Shown here in pieces: positions 34,901-43,243 of a DNA stretch of 61,358 nt. Each line of letters opens with the position of its first letter. Position 1 is the stretch's first letter. This DNA comes from an uncultured bacterium (lineage in GTDB: Bacteria; Verrucomicrobiota; Kiritimatiellia; RFP12; CAIWXQ01), in contig CAIWXQ010000040.1 in NCBI GenBank assembly GCA_903916675.1, forward strand, positions 1 through 61,358, in the 5' to 3' direction. Position numbers and translations under genes: made by a program. A model generated the notes under the pieces. It worked only from the letters and a program-made list of their open reading frames with translations, had not been told where the DNA came from and ran no database searches.

Positions 34901-37900
34901 TTTGTGGAGATAGAGCGGGACGGCCGGCCGCTGCGCGCCTACTGGACTGCGGCCGAGCGCACGCAGGAGTCGATCGGCATGGACGTGGGTGAATCGCTGC
35001 GCGGCGGGTTCACGCTGCGCGTGACCTCTATTCGCGACAACCGCGCCTACCTGTTCAGCCATACGGTGGATGTGCCGTGGAGCAACCGGGTGCTGAACGT
35101 GAAGTGGGAGCATTTCATCTCTAAGCTCGGTCCGGGCAGGCAGGAGACCTGGACTGCCGTAGTCAGCGGCCACGATGCCGCGCGCGCCACGGCGGAGATG
35201 GTCGCCACGCTCTACGACGCCTCGCTCGACCAGTATCTGCCGCATGGCTGGCCTGCCACGTTCGGGGTCTTCTACCAGGAAAACGATTGGCAAAATTGCC
35301 TGTTTGTCAACGATGTCTCGCCGCTGCAGACGTTCGTCAACAACCGGAACTCGAACTATCGCGGGGCCGACATCTCCTATCGGCACTGGCCGGGTTTGAT
35401 TGCCCAGAACCTTGTGGGATACGGCTACTTCGGCGGGTACCGGACGGCATTGCGCAAGGGGGGCGCCTTGCAGTCCATGAACGCTGTTTCGCTTCCGGGC
35501 GGCGTGCCAATTCCCTGCGAGGCGCCAATGGCTGGGCTGGCTTTCTCCAAATCAGCGCTTCCGGCCGGGGAAGCCACGGACAGAAAGGCGAAGCGGGTGA
35601 GCACGATTGAGTATGAGCAGGCAGGCGAACCGGCCGGTGCCGCAGTGCACGATCCGAAGCTCGACCAGGTGACAGCACGCAAAAACCTGAATGAAACAGC
35701 CTTCTTCTTCCCGCGGCTGCTGACGGACGACCAGGGTGTCGTACGCCTGGAGTTCGCCATGCCCGAGGCGCTGACCGAGTGGAAATTCATGGCTTTTGCG
35801 CACGACAAGAACCTGCGCGCCGGTTTTTTGCAGGACAAGGCCGTGACCGCCAAGGATCTGATGGTGGAGCCGAATCCGCCGCGCTTCGTGCGCGAGGGCG
35901 ACGCGCTGGAGTTCACGGTAAAGGTCTCCAACCGCTCGGACAAAAAGCAGAAGGGGTCCGTGCGCTTGACCTTCAGTGACGCGCGCACGCTGGCCTGTAT
36001 GGACAAGGAATTGAAGAATAGGGATGCCGACCAGCTGTTCAAACTCGCCGCCGGCGAATCGAAATCATTCGCCTGGCGCATCGTCGTTCCGGACGGCATG
36101 GGGTTCCTGACCTACAAGGCGGTGGGCGTGGCCGGCGATCTTTCCGATGGCGAGGAGGGCGCGCTGCCGGTCCTGAGTCGCCGCATTCTGGTGACCGAGT
36201 CGCTGCCGCTGCCTATGCGCGGCAAGCAGGTCCGCGAGTTCAAGTTCGACCGCTTGCTGAATTCCGGCAGGTCCGACACCCTGCGCCACCAGAGCCTCAC
36301 GCTGCAGATGGTCTCGCAGCCAGCATGGTATGCCGTGATGGCCCTGCCGTATCTCATGGAGTTTCCGCACGAATGCTCCGAGCAGACCTTCAACCGCCTC
36401 TACGCCAACGCGCTGGCGCGGCACATTGCGAACGCGAACCCGAAGATCCGGCGCGTCTTCGACCTCTGGAAGGGAACGCCGGCGCTGGACAGCCCGCTCG
36501 AAAAGAACCAGGACCTCAAGTCCGTGCTGCTCGAGGAGACCCCTTGGTGGCAGCAGGCGCAGAGCGAGTCCGAGGCGCGGCGCAACGTCGGGATCCTGTT
36601 CGACGCGAACCGCCTCAACGACGAGACCCGGCGCGTGCAGGCCAAGCTGGCGGAGATGCAGTACGGCGACGGCCGCTGGCCGTGGTTCCCCGGCGGCCGG
36701 GCCGACGATTACATCACGCTCTACATCGTCACCGGCTACGGCCGGCTGCGCCACCTCGGCGTGAAGGTGGACCCTGCGCCGGCGGTCAAGGCCCTTGACG
36801 CGCTCGACGGCTGGGTCGATGAGCAGTACCGCGAGATCCTGCGCCATGATGCGGCGCACAAGGACGAGAACCACCTGACCTCCACCCTCGCGCTCTATCT
36901 CTACGGCCGCAGTTTCTTCCTCGATGACCGGCGCATCGCCGGGAGTCGCCGCGAGGCCGTGGACTATTTTCTCGGCCAGGCGAAGAAATACTGGCTGCAG
37001 CTCAATTGCCGGCAGTCGCAGGCGCACCTGGCGCTGGCGCTGCAGCGCTTTGGCGACTTGGAGACCCCCGCGGCCATCGCGGCCTCGATCCGTGAGCGGT
37101 CGGTCACGAACGAGGAGTTGGGAATGTTCTGGCGCGACACGGAGCACTCCTGGTGGTGGTATCGCGCGCCGATCGAGACGCAGGCCATGATGGTCGAGCT
37201 GTTCGCCGAGGTGGCGCGCGATCCCGCGGCGGTCGAGGCCTGCCAGGTGTGGCTCCTCAAGCAGAAGCAGACGCAGGATTGGAAGACCACCAAGGCTACG
37301 GCAGACGCCGTCTACGCCCTGCTGCTGCGCGGCAGCGACCTGCTCGCCTCGGACGCGCTGGTGGAGGTTGCGCTCGACGGCCAGTGGATCCACCCTGAAA
37401 AAATCGAGGCAGGCACCGGCTTCTACGAGAAGCGGTTTGCGCCGGGCGAGATCACGGCAGGGCAGGGGAACGTCACTGTGAAGAAGGTCGACGACGGCGT
37501 TTCCTGGGGAAGCCTGCACTGGCAGTACCTGGAGGACATGACCAAGGTGGCGCCGTTCGACGGCAATCCGCTGCGGCTGCGCAAGACGCTCTTTGTTCGC
37601 GAAAACACGAAAAAGGGGCCGGTGCTGCGGCCGGTGAAGGGTGCACTGGCGGTCGGGCAGGAATTGGTCGTGCGCATCGAGCTGCGCACGGACCGCGACA
37701 TGGAGTATGTACACCTCAAGGACCAGCGCGGTGCAGGGACGGAGCCTGTGGATGTGTTGTCGCGCTACCGCTACCAGGACGGCCTGGCGTACTACGGGAG
37801 CACGCGCGACACGGCCAGCCACTTCTTCATCAACTACCTGCCCAAGGGAACTTACGTCTTTGAGTATGCCACGCACATCGTGCATCGCGGCAGCTACCAG

Positions 37901-37981
37901 AGCGGCATCGCAGAGGTGCAGTGCATGTACGCGCCGGAGTTCAACAGCCACTCGGAGAGCTTCCCATTGGAGGTCCGGTAG
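31931..37981 (+). CDS. Bacterial alpha-2-macroglobulin family protein with intact thioester motif
   Basis: A 2,016-residue secreted protein, the longest gene in the window. A signal peptide (about 1-19, ending AVAAAEYK) exports it. The N-terminal 350 residues look helical (TPR-like), then macroglobulin beta domains follow (RPGQTIRYKGI, YKRPKFQVTMDPP) with a carboxypeptidase-regulatory-like insert near 500. The A2M core appears at about 1260-1320 (FFFPRLLTDDQGVVRLEFAMPEALTEWKFMAFAHD). The thioester motif is Cys1482-Ser-Glu-Gln1485 in FPHECSEQTFNRLY. Such proteins trap proteases. The usual partner PbpC is absent here. The final part (about 1,900-2,016) is a receptor-binding-like domain. The start ATG has GAAAGGAAG upstream. 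Confidence 0.9.
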   Translation: MKMRCVLVFALLAGAVAAAEYKSAYAAQWKEVDAAVDKGLPQTAIEKVEPILQAALADQAYAEAIRALATRISLQGNIEGNKPEEKIVRLRAAVSNAPPEMRPVLEAILANAYWHYYQQNRWRFLQRTQTAEAPSGDFTTWDLPRILGAIDAQFRKALAAEAALQALPIADYDALLVKGGMPDTCRPTLWDFLVHDALAFYSADEQTGRRAEDAFVLQADSPVFGATEEFLAWKIDAADETAPTVRALRLFQALLRFHRQDPDRNAFLDNDLLRLEFGARAAAGEGKDAFYTAALRRYAEVNAAHPFSARARAVWARMVLTAEKDAVAAHAIAAKGLADFPDSVGGALCHNLIQEIEAPLLQISRERVWNACQPELIVAYRNLGQVHFRVVAADFDAQMSRKNVWQNPNWLDYDETRKMVKKPAAKEWSVTLASTTNYQMCMAHLEAPADLKPGFYFLFASLRPDFAEKNNQLDYAAFWVSDLSLIVRQQGSGKAVDGFVLDARSGEPIAGAKVGGWSQYGDHRTRLEPVATDLNGCFCIESQPQRNLLLVASLDNDRVAMNDSLCTWQPGETDWPRLQTIFFTDRALYRPGQTIRYKGICIRSHQPRGEYGVLSNATATVVFQDPNGKEIARQTHRTSDYGSFDGSFTAPRDRVSGRMSLRVQGGPDGNAGFNVEEYKRPKFQVTMDPPRDAARLGAQVAVSGTAKAYTGVPIANARVQYRVTREIRYPRWWHWCCWGWFCPPAGGGQEIAHGTATTGDDGSFTVRFLARPAPDVDPKSEASFVFAVHADVTDSTGETRSSSREVVVGFTALQASMEAGEWLACGKPLTIGVRTRSLDDEPRAAKGMIKIHCLRQPTKVVRASLDQARHPMYGGRSWETLGEAPAPDLSDPNNWELGDVVAEQRFKTADTSGATQAEFALAPGAYRAMLTTKDAFGKEVTARLPLLVVDENATRLGVRIPNLVAARAWTVQPGDSFRALWGSGYDTARAFVEIERDGRPLRAYWTAAERTQESIGMDVGESLRGGFTLRVTSIRDNRAYLFSHTVDVPWSNRVLNVKWEHFISKLGPGRQETWTAVVSGHDAARATAEMVATLYDASLDQYLPHGWPATFGVFYQENDWQNCLFVNDVSPLQTFVNNRNSNYRGADISYRHWPGLIAQNLVGYGYFGGYRTALRKGGALQSMNAVSLPGGVPIPCEAPMAGLAFSKSALPAGEATDRKAKRVSTIEYEQAGEPAGAAVHDPKLDQVTARKNLNETAFFFPRLLTDDQGVVRLEFAMPEALTEWKFMAFAHDKNLRAGFLQDKAVTAKDLMVEPNPPRFVREGDALEFTVKVSNRSDKKQKGSVRLTFSDARTLACMDKELKNRDADQLFKLAAGESKSFAWRIVVPDGMGFLTYKAVGVAGDLSDGEEGALPVLSRRILVTESLPLPMRGKQVREFKFDRLLNSGRSDTLRHQSLTLQMVSQPAWYAVMALPYLMEFPHECSEQTFNRLYANALARHIANANPKIRRVFDLWKGTPALDSPLEKNQDLKSVLLEETPWWQQAQSESEARRNVGILFDANRLNDETRRVQAKLAEMQYGDGRWPWFPGGRADDYITLYIVTGYGRLRHLGVKVDPAPAVKALDALDGWVDEQYREILRHDAAHKDENHLTSTLALYLYGRSFFLDDRRIAGSRREAVDYFLGQAKKYWLQLNCRQSQAHLALALQRFGDLETPAAIAASIRERSVTNEELGMFWRDTEHSWWWYRAPIETQAMMVELFAEVARDPAAVEACQVWLLKQKQTQDWKTTKATADAVYALLLRGSDLLASDALVEVALDGQWIHPEKIEAGTGFYEKRFAPGEITAGQGNVTVKKVDDGVSWGSLHWQYLEDMTKVAPFDGNPLRLRKTLFVRENTKKGPVLRPVKGALAVGQELVVRIELRTDRDMEYVHLKDQRGAGTEPVDVLSRYRYQDGLAYYGSTRDTASHFFINYLPKGTYVFEYATHIVHRGSYQSGIAEVQCMYAPEFNSHSESFPLEVR

Positions 37982-38150
37982 GCGCAGGTACTTCTGTGGC
38001 GGCCGGCATCGCCTGGTTTCGTCCCTGTCGCGTATTGCAACCATGGACGGAAATGCGGTAGTATTTCAGGCGATTCGAACGGCTGACTTTGTCGTCTTCC
38101 TGCCTGTTGCGGGATCGGCTGGCGGCCCGGACAAGCGAAGGAGAACGACA

Positions 38151-38321
38151 ATGGCCTACGTCATCAGCGACAAGTGCGTCAACTGCGGCAAGTGCGTCGA
38201 TGTCTGCCCGGTTGAAGCGATCAGCAAGGGCGAGAAGAAGCACACCATCGACCCCGGCAAGTGCGTCGACTGCGGCGCCTGCGCGGGCGAGTGCCCGACC
38301 GAGGCGATCAACCCCGGTTGA
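38151..38321 (+). CDS. 2[4Fe-4S] ferredoxin
   Basis: A 56-residue low-potential electron carrier. Both clusters are visible: CVNCGKCVDVCPVEAI and CVDCGACAGECPTEAI. Clostridial-type spacing is exact. GAAGGAGAACGACA precedes the ATG at 38151. It likely passes electrons for ferredoxin-linked enzymes such as the NfnA-NfnB pair at 39583-42068. A strong terminator follows at 38349. Confidence 0.97.
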   Translation: MAYVISDKCVNCGKCVDVCPVEAISKGEKKHTIDPGKCVDCGACAGECPTEAINPG

Positions 38322-38348
38322 TCCGCGAAGCAGCTTCCAGAAACGCGG

Positions 38349-38378
38349 AGCGGCAGGCGGGCGCCTGCCGCTCTTTTT
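38349..38378 (+). terminator. Rho-independent terminator after ferredoxin
   Basis: AGCGGCAGGCG and CGCCTGCCGCT form an 11-bp stem around GG, followed by CTTTTTG. It also closes the minus-strand tRNA transcript from the other side weakly. Confidence 0.9.
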
Positions 38379-38395
38379 GTTGTGCGAAAAGCAAT

Positions 38396-38472
38396 TGGTG
38401 GGCCCAGCTGGGCTCGAACCAGCGACCAAGAGATTATGAGTCTCCTGCTCTGACCAACTGAGCTATGGGCCC
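38396..38472 (-). tRNA. tRNA-Ile2 (CAU anticodon, lysidine type)
   Basis: A 77-nt cloverleaf on the minus strand: acceptor GGGCCCA/TGGGCCC with discriminator A and encoded CCA; D-arm AGCTCAGTTGGTCAGAGC; anticodon stem GGAGA/TCTCT-like with loop CTCATAA; T-arm GCTGGTTCGAGCCCAGC. The sequence AGGAGACTCATAATCTCTTGGTCGCTGG is closely like E. coli ileX, so Ile2 is preferred over Met. Confidence 0.88.
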
Positions 38473-38633
38473 GGGAGGCTGTCGTTGCGCGGCGCGTCAA
38501 CGGACCGGGCGTATACTATGCCATCACCAAACCGACTGGCAAGCGTCTCGCCGCATGTACTCTGAATTCTGTCGCCTGTATTCCAGGTCGATGATCTTCC
38601 CGCTTGCGTCACCTGCGGCACAACCATGGACAA

Positions 38634-39425
38634 TCAGATGGGCAGGGGCCAGATCGTCTGGGCGGGTCGTTTTTTGGGCTGCAGGTGAAGGAAACAATGA
38701 TCCGTCAACCCCAGTTCGTCGACTACCTGTTGCAGTGTCTGGTGGCGGGCAAATTCGGTCGGGTGGTGCGCGTCCGAACCGATAGAAAGCAGGACGCCTT
38801 CGCCTGCCAGCGCGGCAAAGAAGGCCTTGTAACCGCGCAGGAATTCCGGCGGACGCCCGGTGAACATGGCGCCGTTCATCTCAACTGCGGTTCCGGCCCT
38901 GCGGCAGGTGCGGGCGAATTCGCGTACCCATCCGGGGTCGAGCGACGCCAGGTCGCGCCAGGGCTCGGCTCCCAGCAGGCGCACCTCGGGCGCATATTCC
39001 CAGAACGGATGTGCCAGGATGTCGACCCATGGCAGGGAAGCGGCTAGAAGTTCGAGTTCGCAGCGGAAGCGCAGCGAATCGACGGCGCAAATTTCGCGGG
39101 TCAGGCGCCAATGCAGGCCGAGCAGCACGTAGTCGAGGCCGATATCTGCCACGTCGCTGCGGTCGATGGCGGTCAGCAGGGTGCGCGTGACCGGATTCAG
39201 TTCCACCCCCAGCAGGATTTCCGGCCCGCCGGGTGGGAGAGCTTCCACTTCCTCGCGGATCCGGTACAGGCGTGCGGACTCCTCGCGGCTGTTCACGTGC
39301 TCGAGGATGCCGATATGGGTCAGGCCCGCAGTCGCGGCGTGGGCGCGGATGCGCTCCGGCGTCTGATCCGGGGCGCTGTGTCCCGAATAGCACGTATGGA
39401 TATGATAATCGGCAGTTATTTTCAT
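38634..39425 (-). CDS. PHP-domain metal-dependent phosphoesterase
   Basis: A 263-residue PHP hydrolase. MKITADYHIHTCYSGHS contains the first metal-binding His-x-His; HIGILEHVN, DILAHPFWEYA and SIGSDAHHP give the further histidines and the Asp-x-His, as in histidinol-phosphatase or trehalose/nucleotide phosphoesterase-type PHP enzymes. The start at ATG 39425 is fixed by the family opening; longer frames look random. Substrate unresolved. HisJ-like histidinol phosphatase is possible because hisG is in the genome, but no his operon is nearby. Divergent from nfnA. Confidence 0.83.
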   Translation of the reverse strand: MKITADYHIHTCYSGHSAPDQTPERIRAHAATAGLTHIGILEHVNSREESARLYRIREEVEALPPGGPEILLGVELNPVTRTLLTAIDRSDVADIGLDYVLLGLHWRLTREICAVDSLRFRCELELLAASLPWVDILAHPFWEYAPEVRLLGAEPWRDLASLDPGWVREFARTCRRAGTAVEMNGAMFTGRPPEFLRGYKAFFAALAGEGVLLSIGSDAHHPTEFARHQTLQQVVDELGLTDHCFLHLQPKKRPAQTIWPLPI

Positions 39426-39582
39426 ATCCGGCTCTGATTCACCTTTTGCCCAGCATAATAGCATGGATAATTGGAACGCGTCCCGCCATTTGCATCCAGA
39501 ATTCTGTCTCCTGTAGTCTGGATTGAGAATCGCCGTATCTCCAGCTTGACACCCACTGGCAAACCTCCGACACTCCCGCTCC

Positions 39583-40434
39583 ATGAATCGCGTCATCAGC
39601 CGGCGGCAGCTTTCTGCCGAGGTTTTCCGCATGGAAATCGAGGCACCGCTCATCGCACAAGAGCGCAAGGCGGGTCAGTTTGTCATCGTGCAGGTCGATC
39701 TGGACTGGGGCGAGCGCATTCCCCTGACGATTGCCGACGCCGACCCCCAGTCGGGCACGATTACGCTGATTTTCCAGACCGTGGGGCGCACCACGCACCT
39801 GCTGGCCGCCAAGCAGCCCGGCGAGTCGCTGGCCGCGCTGCTCGGCCCGCTCGGCCAGCCGACACACATCGAGAAATTTGGCTGGGTGGTCTGCGTGGGC
39901 GGCGGCATCGGCGTGGCGCCCCTGCACCCCATCGCCCAGGCCATGAAGGCGGTCGGCAACCGCGTCAGCATTATCATGGGCGCCCGCAGCCGGGACCTCC
40001 TGATTATGGAGGAGGAGATGAAGCGCATCGCCGACGAGCTGATCGTCGTGACCGACGACGGTTCGTGCGGCCGCAAGGCACTTGTCACCCAGTCGCTCAA
40101 AGAGCTGTGCGAGCGCGCGCCCAAGCCCGACTGCGTCGTGGCCATCGGGCCGCCTATCATGATGAAGTTCTGCGCCGAGACCACGCGCCCCTTCGGCGTG
40201 AAGACGCTCGTCTCGCTCAACACGATCATGATCGACGGCACCGGCATGTGCGGCGGCTGCCGCGTAACGGTCGGCGGCAAGACCCGGTTCGTCTGCGTGG
40301 ATGGCCCGGAGTTCGACGGCCACCAGGTCGACTTCGACAACATGATGAAGCGTCTGCGCGCCTACAAGAAGCGCGAGGATGACGACCACCACCAGTGCCA
40401 TCTCGAGGCCGAGGCGGCAAAGAAGGTTGGTTAA
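39583..40434 (+). CDS. nfnA: NfnA: FAD/NAD-binding subunit of ferredoxin-NADP oxidoreductase
   Basis: A 283-residue flavoprotein of the DHODB-electron-transfer/sulfide dehydrogenase family. GQFVIVQVDLDWGERIPLTIAD is the FAD-binding region, VGGGIGVAPLHPIAQAM the nucleotide motif, and GTGMCGGCRV...FVCVDGPEFDG the [2Fe-2S] ligands (three cysteines plus Asp, as in NfnA). Works with the next gene to interconvert NADH, NADPH and ferredoxin electrons by bifurcation. The C terminus is lysine/histidine-rich (KKREDDDHHQCH). Followed 143 bp later by nfnB; a hairpin repeat lies between. Confidence 0.9.
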   Translation: MNRVISRRQLSAEVFRMEIEAPLIAQERKAGQFVIVQVDLDWGERIPLTIADADPQSGTITLIFQTVGRTTHLLAAKQPGESLAALLGPLGQPTHIEKFGWVVCVGGGIGVAPLHPIAQAMKAVGNRVSIIMGARSRDLLIMEEEMKRIADELIVVTDDGSCGRKALVTQSLKELCERAPKPDCVVAIGPPIMMKFCAETTRPFGVKTLVSLNTIMIDGTGMCGGCRVTVGGKTRFVCVDGPEFDGHQVDFDNMMKRLRAYKKREDDDHHQCHLEAEAAKKVG

Positions 40435-40482
40435 GCTGTTAGACTGTCAGGCAAACTGATGAAAAGATGTAATCACCCGAAG

Positions 40483-40535
40483 TGTAGCGGCGATTGTGGC
40501 AACCGCCGTCGGCGCGTGACAAACGCGCCGCTACA
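40483..40535. repeat. 10-bp inverted repeat element between nfnA and nfnB
   Basis: TGTAGCGGCG (40483-40492) and CGCCGCTACA (40526-40535) are exact complements with 33 bases between, and the inner sequence (GTGGCAACCGCC / GGCGCGTGACAA) pairs in part. After it (40546-40575) come CAGCCTTCAGCC and AAACGCCTTCTTC, similar to a block near 5058-5097. Confidence 0.65.
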
Positions 40536-40577
40536 AATGCGACGCACCACAGCCTTCAGCCTAAACGCCTTCTTCCC

Positions 40578-42068
40578 ATGAGCCACACCACACCCGCCCA
40601 GTTGCAACAAGCCGCCGCTGCCCGGTTGGCCGAGGTCGACGCGCTTGGACGCCCGCTCCTGCCCAAGGACCGCCTAGCTATCCCGCCGCAGGAGATGCCC
40701 AGCCAGGATCCGGCCGTGCGCCGTGCCAACATGAACGAGGTGGCGCTCGGCTATTCCGCGGAGCAGGCCCGGCTGGAGGCGCAGCGCTGCCTGCAGTGCC
40801 GGAACGCGCCGTGCGTGAAGGGGTGCCCGGTGGCCATCGACATCCCCCGCTTCTGCAAGGCCATCGCCGAGGGGCGCGACACGGACGCCATCGCCGTGAT
40901 TCGCGAGACCAGCCTGCTGCCGGCCGTCTGCGGCCGCGTCTGCCCACAAGAGACACAATGCCAGGAGCCCTGTACGCTCGGCAAGGCGCTCAAGTCCGTG
41001 GACAAGGCCGTGATGATCGGCCGCCTGGAGCGGTATGTCGCAGACCTCGAGCGCGAACGCGGGCAGATGCGCCCGCCGGCCGTCAAGCCGGCCACCGGTC
41101 GCAAGGTCGCGGTGATCGGCAGCGGACCTGCGGGCATCACTGTGGCGGCGGACGTGCGCCGCGAGGGGCACGACGTGACGCTTTTCGAGGCCTTTCACAA
41201 GCCCGGTGGCGTGCTGGTCTACGGCATCCCGGAATTCCGCCTGCCGAAGCGCATCGTGCAGCAGGAGATCGACGCGCTGGTCGCCATGGGTGTGAAGATT
41301 GAGACCAACTACGTGATCGGCCGTACGCGCCGCCTGCAGGATCTACTCGATAAGGACGGCTTTACCGCGGTCTTTATCGGCACCGGCGCGGGGCTGCCGA
41401 AGTTCATGAACATCCCGGGCGAAAGCCTGGTCGGCGTCTTCTCGGCCAACGAATACCTGACCCGCGCCAACCTGATGCGCGCCTACGACGCGGGCAAGGC
41501 CCACACGCCGATTTTCTGCTCGCGCAAGGTCGCGGTGCTCGGCGGCGGCAACGTGGCCATGGACGCCGCGCGCATGGCCGTGCGCCTGGGTGCCAGGGAG
41601 GTGCGCCTAGTCTACCGCCGCACCGAGGTCGAAATGCCCGCCCGCGTGGAGGAGGTTGCCCACGCCAAAGAGGAGGGTGTAATCTTCCATCTGTTGCAGA
41701 ACGCCAAGCGGATTCTGGGCGACGAGAACGACTGCGTGAAGGGCATTGAGTGCCTGCGCTATGAACTGGGCGCGCCGGACGCCTCCGGCCGCCGCAGCCC
41801 GGTGGAAATCAAGGGGAGCGAGTTCGTCATGGAGGCGGACACAATCATCGTGGCCATCGGCAACGAATCCAACCCCCTGATCAAGCAGACCACCAGTGGT
41901 CTGGCTACGGACAAGTGGGGACACATCACTGTGGATGAGAACGGCAAGACCTCGCTCGACCGTGTGTATGCGGGCGGCGACATCGTGCTGGGCGCAGCCA
42001 CGGTGATCCTCGCGATGGGCGAGGGGCGCCGCGCCGCAGCCGCCATCAACCGGATGCTGGCATCATGA
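40578..42068 (+). CDS. nfnB: NfnB-like large subunit (glutamate synthase small-chain fold)
   Basis: A 496-residue flavoprotein. The N-terminal region has CLQCRNAPCVKGCPVAIDIP and a further CxxxC group (CGRVCPQETQCQEPC) for two [4Fe-4S] clusters; VAVIGSGPAGITVAADVRREGHDVTLFEA and VAVLGGGNVAMDAARMAVRLGA are the FAD and NAD(P) dinucleotide motifs. With NfnA upstream it forms the electron-bifurcating transhydrogenase. Alternative is GltD/GltA glutamate synthase, but the NfnA neighbour argues for Nfn. ATG at 40578 (MSHTTPAQL). Its TGA overlaps the start of lptF/G. Confidence 0.92.
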   Translation: MSHTTPAQLQQAAAARLAEVDALGRPLLPKDRLAIPPQEMPSQDPAVRRANMNEVALGYSAEQARLEAQRCLQCRNAPCVKGCPVAIDIPRFCKAIAEGRDTDAIAVIRETSLLPAVCGRVCPQETQCQEPCTLGKALKSVDKAVMIGRLERYVADLERERGQMRPPAVKPATGRKVAVIGSGPAGITVAADVRREGHDVTLFEAFHKPGGVLVYGIPEFRLPKRIVQQEIDALVAMGVKIETNYVIGRTRRLQDLLDKDGFTAVFIGTGAGLPKFMNIPGESLVGVFSANEYLTRANLMRAYDAGKAHTPIFCSRKVAVLGGGNVAMDAARMAVRLGAREVRLVYRRTEVEMPARVEEVAHAKEEGVIFHLLQNAKRILGDENDCVKGIECLRYELGAPDASGRRSPVEIKGSEFVMEADTIIVAIGNESNPLIKQTTSGLATDKWGHITVDENGKTSLDRVYAGGDIVLGAATVILAMGEGRRAAAAINRMLAS

Positions 42069-43162
42069 AGATTCTGCAGAAATACGTCCTGCGGGAGTTC
42101 CTCCTGCCGTTCACGTACTGTTTCTGCACGTTTTACGGTCTCTACGTCCTCAGCACGCTCTTCTCCACGTTCAAGAAACTGATGGAGGCGCATCCGCCGG
42201 CTGGGTACGTGGTTCGCTATCTGGTCGACTACATGTCGCCCTATGTGGTCTGGCTGCTGCCGGCCTCGCTGATGCTGGCGGCGCTCTACACGATGTGGCG
42301 GTTCTGCCACCACAGCGAGATCATTGCCATGCGTGCCAGCGGGCTGAGCTACGCCACGGTGGTTGCGCCCATGCTGGGTGTGGCGACCGTGGCGGCTTTG
42401 TTTTGCGCCCTCAATCAGGAATTCTACGCGCCGCAGGGTCGCGAGTTTGCGCGCCGCGCGGAGGATTGCAATTTCCGGTCGCTGCCGCCGGACGTGCGGC
42501 CAATCAAGTACTACAACTACGCTGGTCGGCGCATCTGGCTGGTCAACCGCATGGATCTTGCCAACCCGCGCGTGCTGGAAGGCGTGCGGGTCAGCCTCGA
42601 ACGGCCAGACCGGCGGAAGATCGTGGACATCGACTGCCAGCGCGCCGAGTATCTCGATGGCACCTGGTACCTCTATTCGCCCCAGTATCGCTATTACGGC
42701 GCAACCGGCGCGCCGATCGACCCGCCGGCCAATCCGCTGCTGGGCCTGACAGTGCGGCCTATGCAGGAGTTCAACGAAAAACCGCGCGATTTCGTCATTG
42801 CGGGGCGTGATCCATACACGGAGTGGGACTACTTCTCGCTGCGCGACAAACTCTGGTGGCTCAAGGCCAACCCGTTGGGACGTGACCCTGGCAAGATGTA
42901 CGACATCCACTCGACTATTGCCATGCCGTGGGCCTGCCTCGTGATCACGCTTTTCGCCATCCCCGCCGGCGTGGCCACCGGCCGCCAGAGTGTCTTCAAG
43001 GGGGTGCTCATGGCCATCGGGCTCTTCCTGGCGTTCTACCTGATGGTCCTCTGCTGCCGCCTGACAGTCTCGTACGGCCTGCTCGCGCCGCTGCTGGCCG
43101 CCTGGATCCCCAATCTCATCTTCCTGGCAGCCGGGCTGCTCTTGTTCCGGCGGTTGAGGTGA
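42065..43162 (+). CDS. LptF/LptG-family lipopolysaccharide export permease
   Basis: Inner-membrane subunit of the LPS export machine. The 365-residue protein has a hydrophobic N-terminal segment (YVLREFLLPFTYCFCTFYGLYVLSTLF), two further segments near 60-110, a soluble periplasmic domain (about 125-270) and a C-terminal bundle (about 290-365). It is YjgP/YjgQ-like but LptF and LptG cannot be told apart. The ATG lies inside the nfnB stop as ATGA, so the permease is co-translated with nfnB, an unusual pairing. The gene converges with the DJ-1 gene. Confidence 0.85.
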   Translation: MKILQKYVLREFLLPFTYCFCTFYGLYVLSTLFSTFKKLMEAHPPAGYVVRYLVDYMSPYVVWLLPASLMLAALYTMWRFCHHSEIIAMRASGLSYATVVAPMLGVATVAALFCALNQEFYAPQGREFARRAEDCNFRSLPPDVRPIKYYNYAGRRIWLVNRMDLANPRVLEGVRVSLERPDRRKIVDIDCQRAEYLDGTWYLYSPQYRYYGATGAPIDPPANPLLGLTVRPMQEFNEKPRDFVIAGRDPYTEWDYFSLRDKLWWLKANPLGRDPGKMYDIHSTIAMPWACLVITLFAIPAGVATGRQSVFKGVLMAIGLFLAFYLMVLCCRLTVSYGLLAPLLAAWIPNLIFLAAGLLLFRRLR

Positions 43163-43243
43163 TGGGGCAGAATTCGGGATCGTGCCCATCCATCCGTCGC
43201 GCGAATGGATTCTGTATCCCGTGCTTGAATCCCATCTTTTTAT

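Noticed and set aside
36065-38044. A 659-codon minus-strand open frame and another at 33224-35386
   Set aside because: Both are antisense to the alpha-2-macroglobulin gene, which has clear motifs across its full length.
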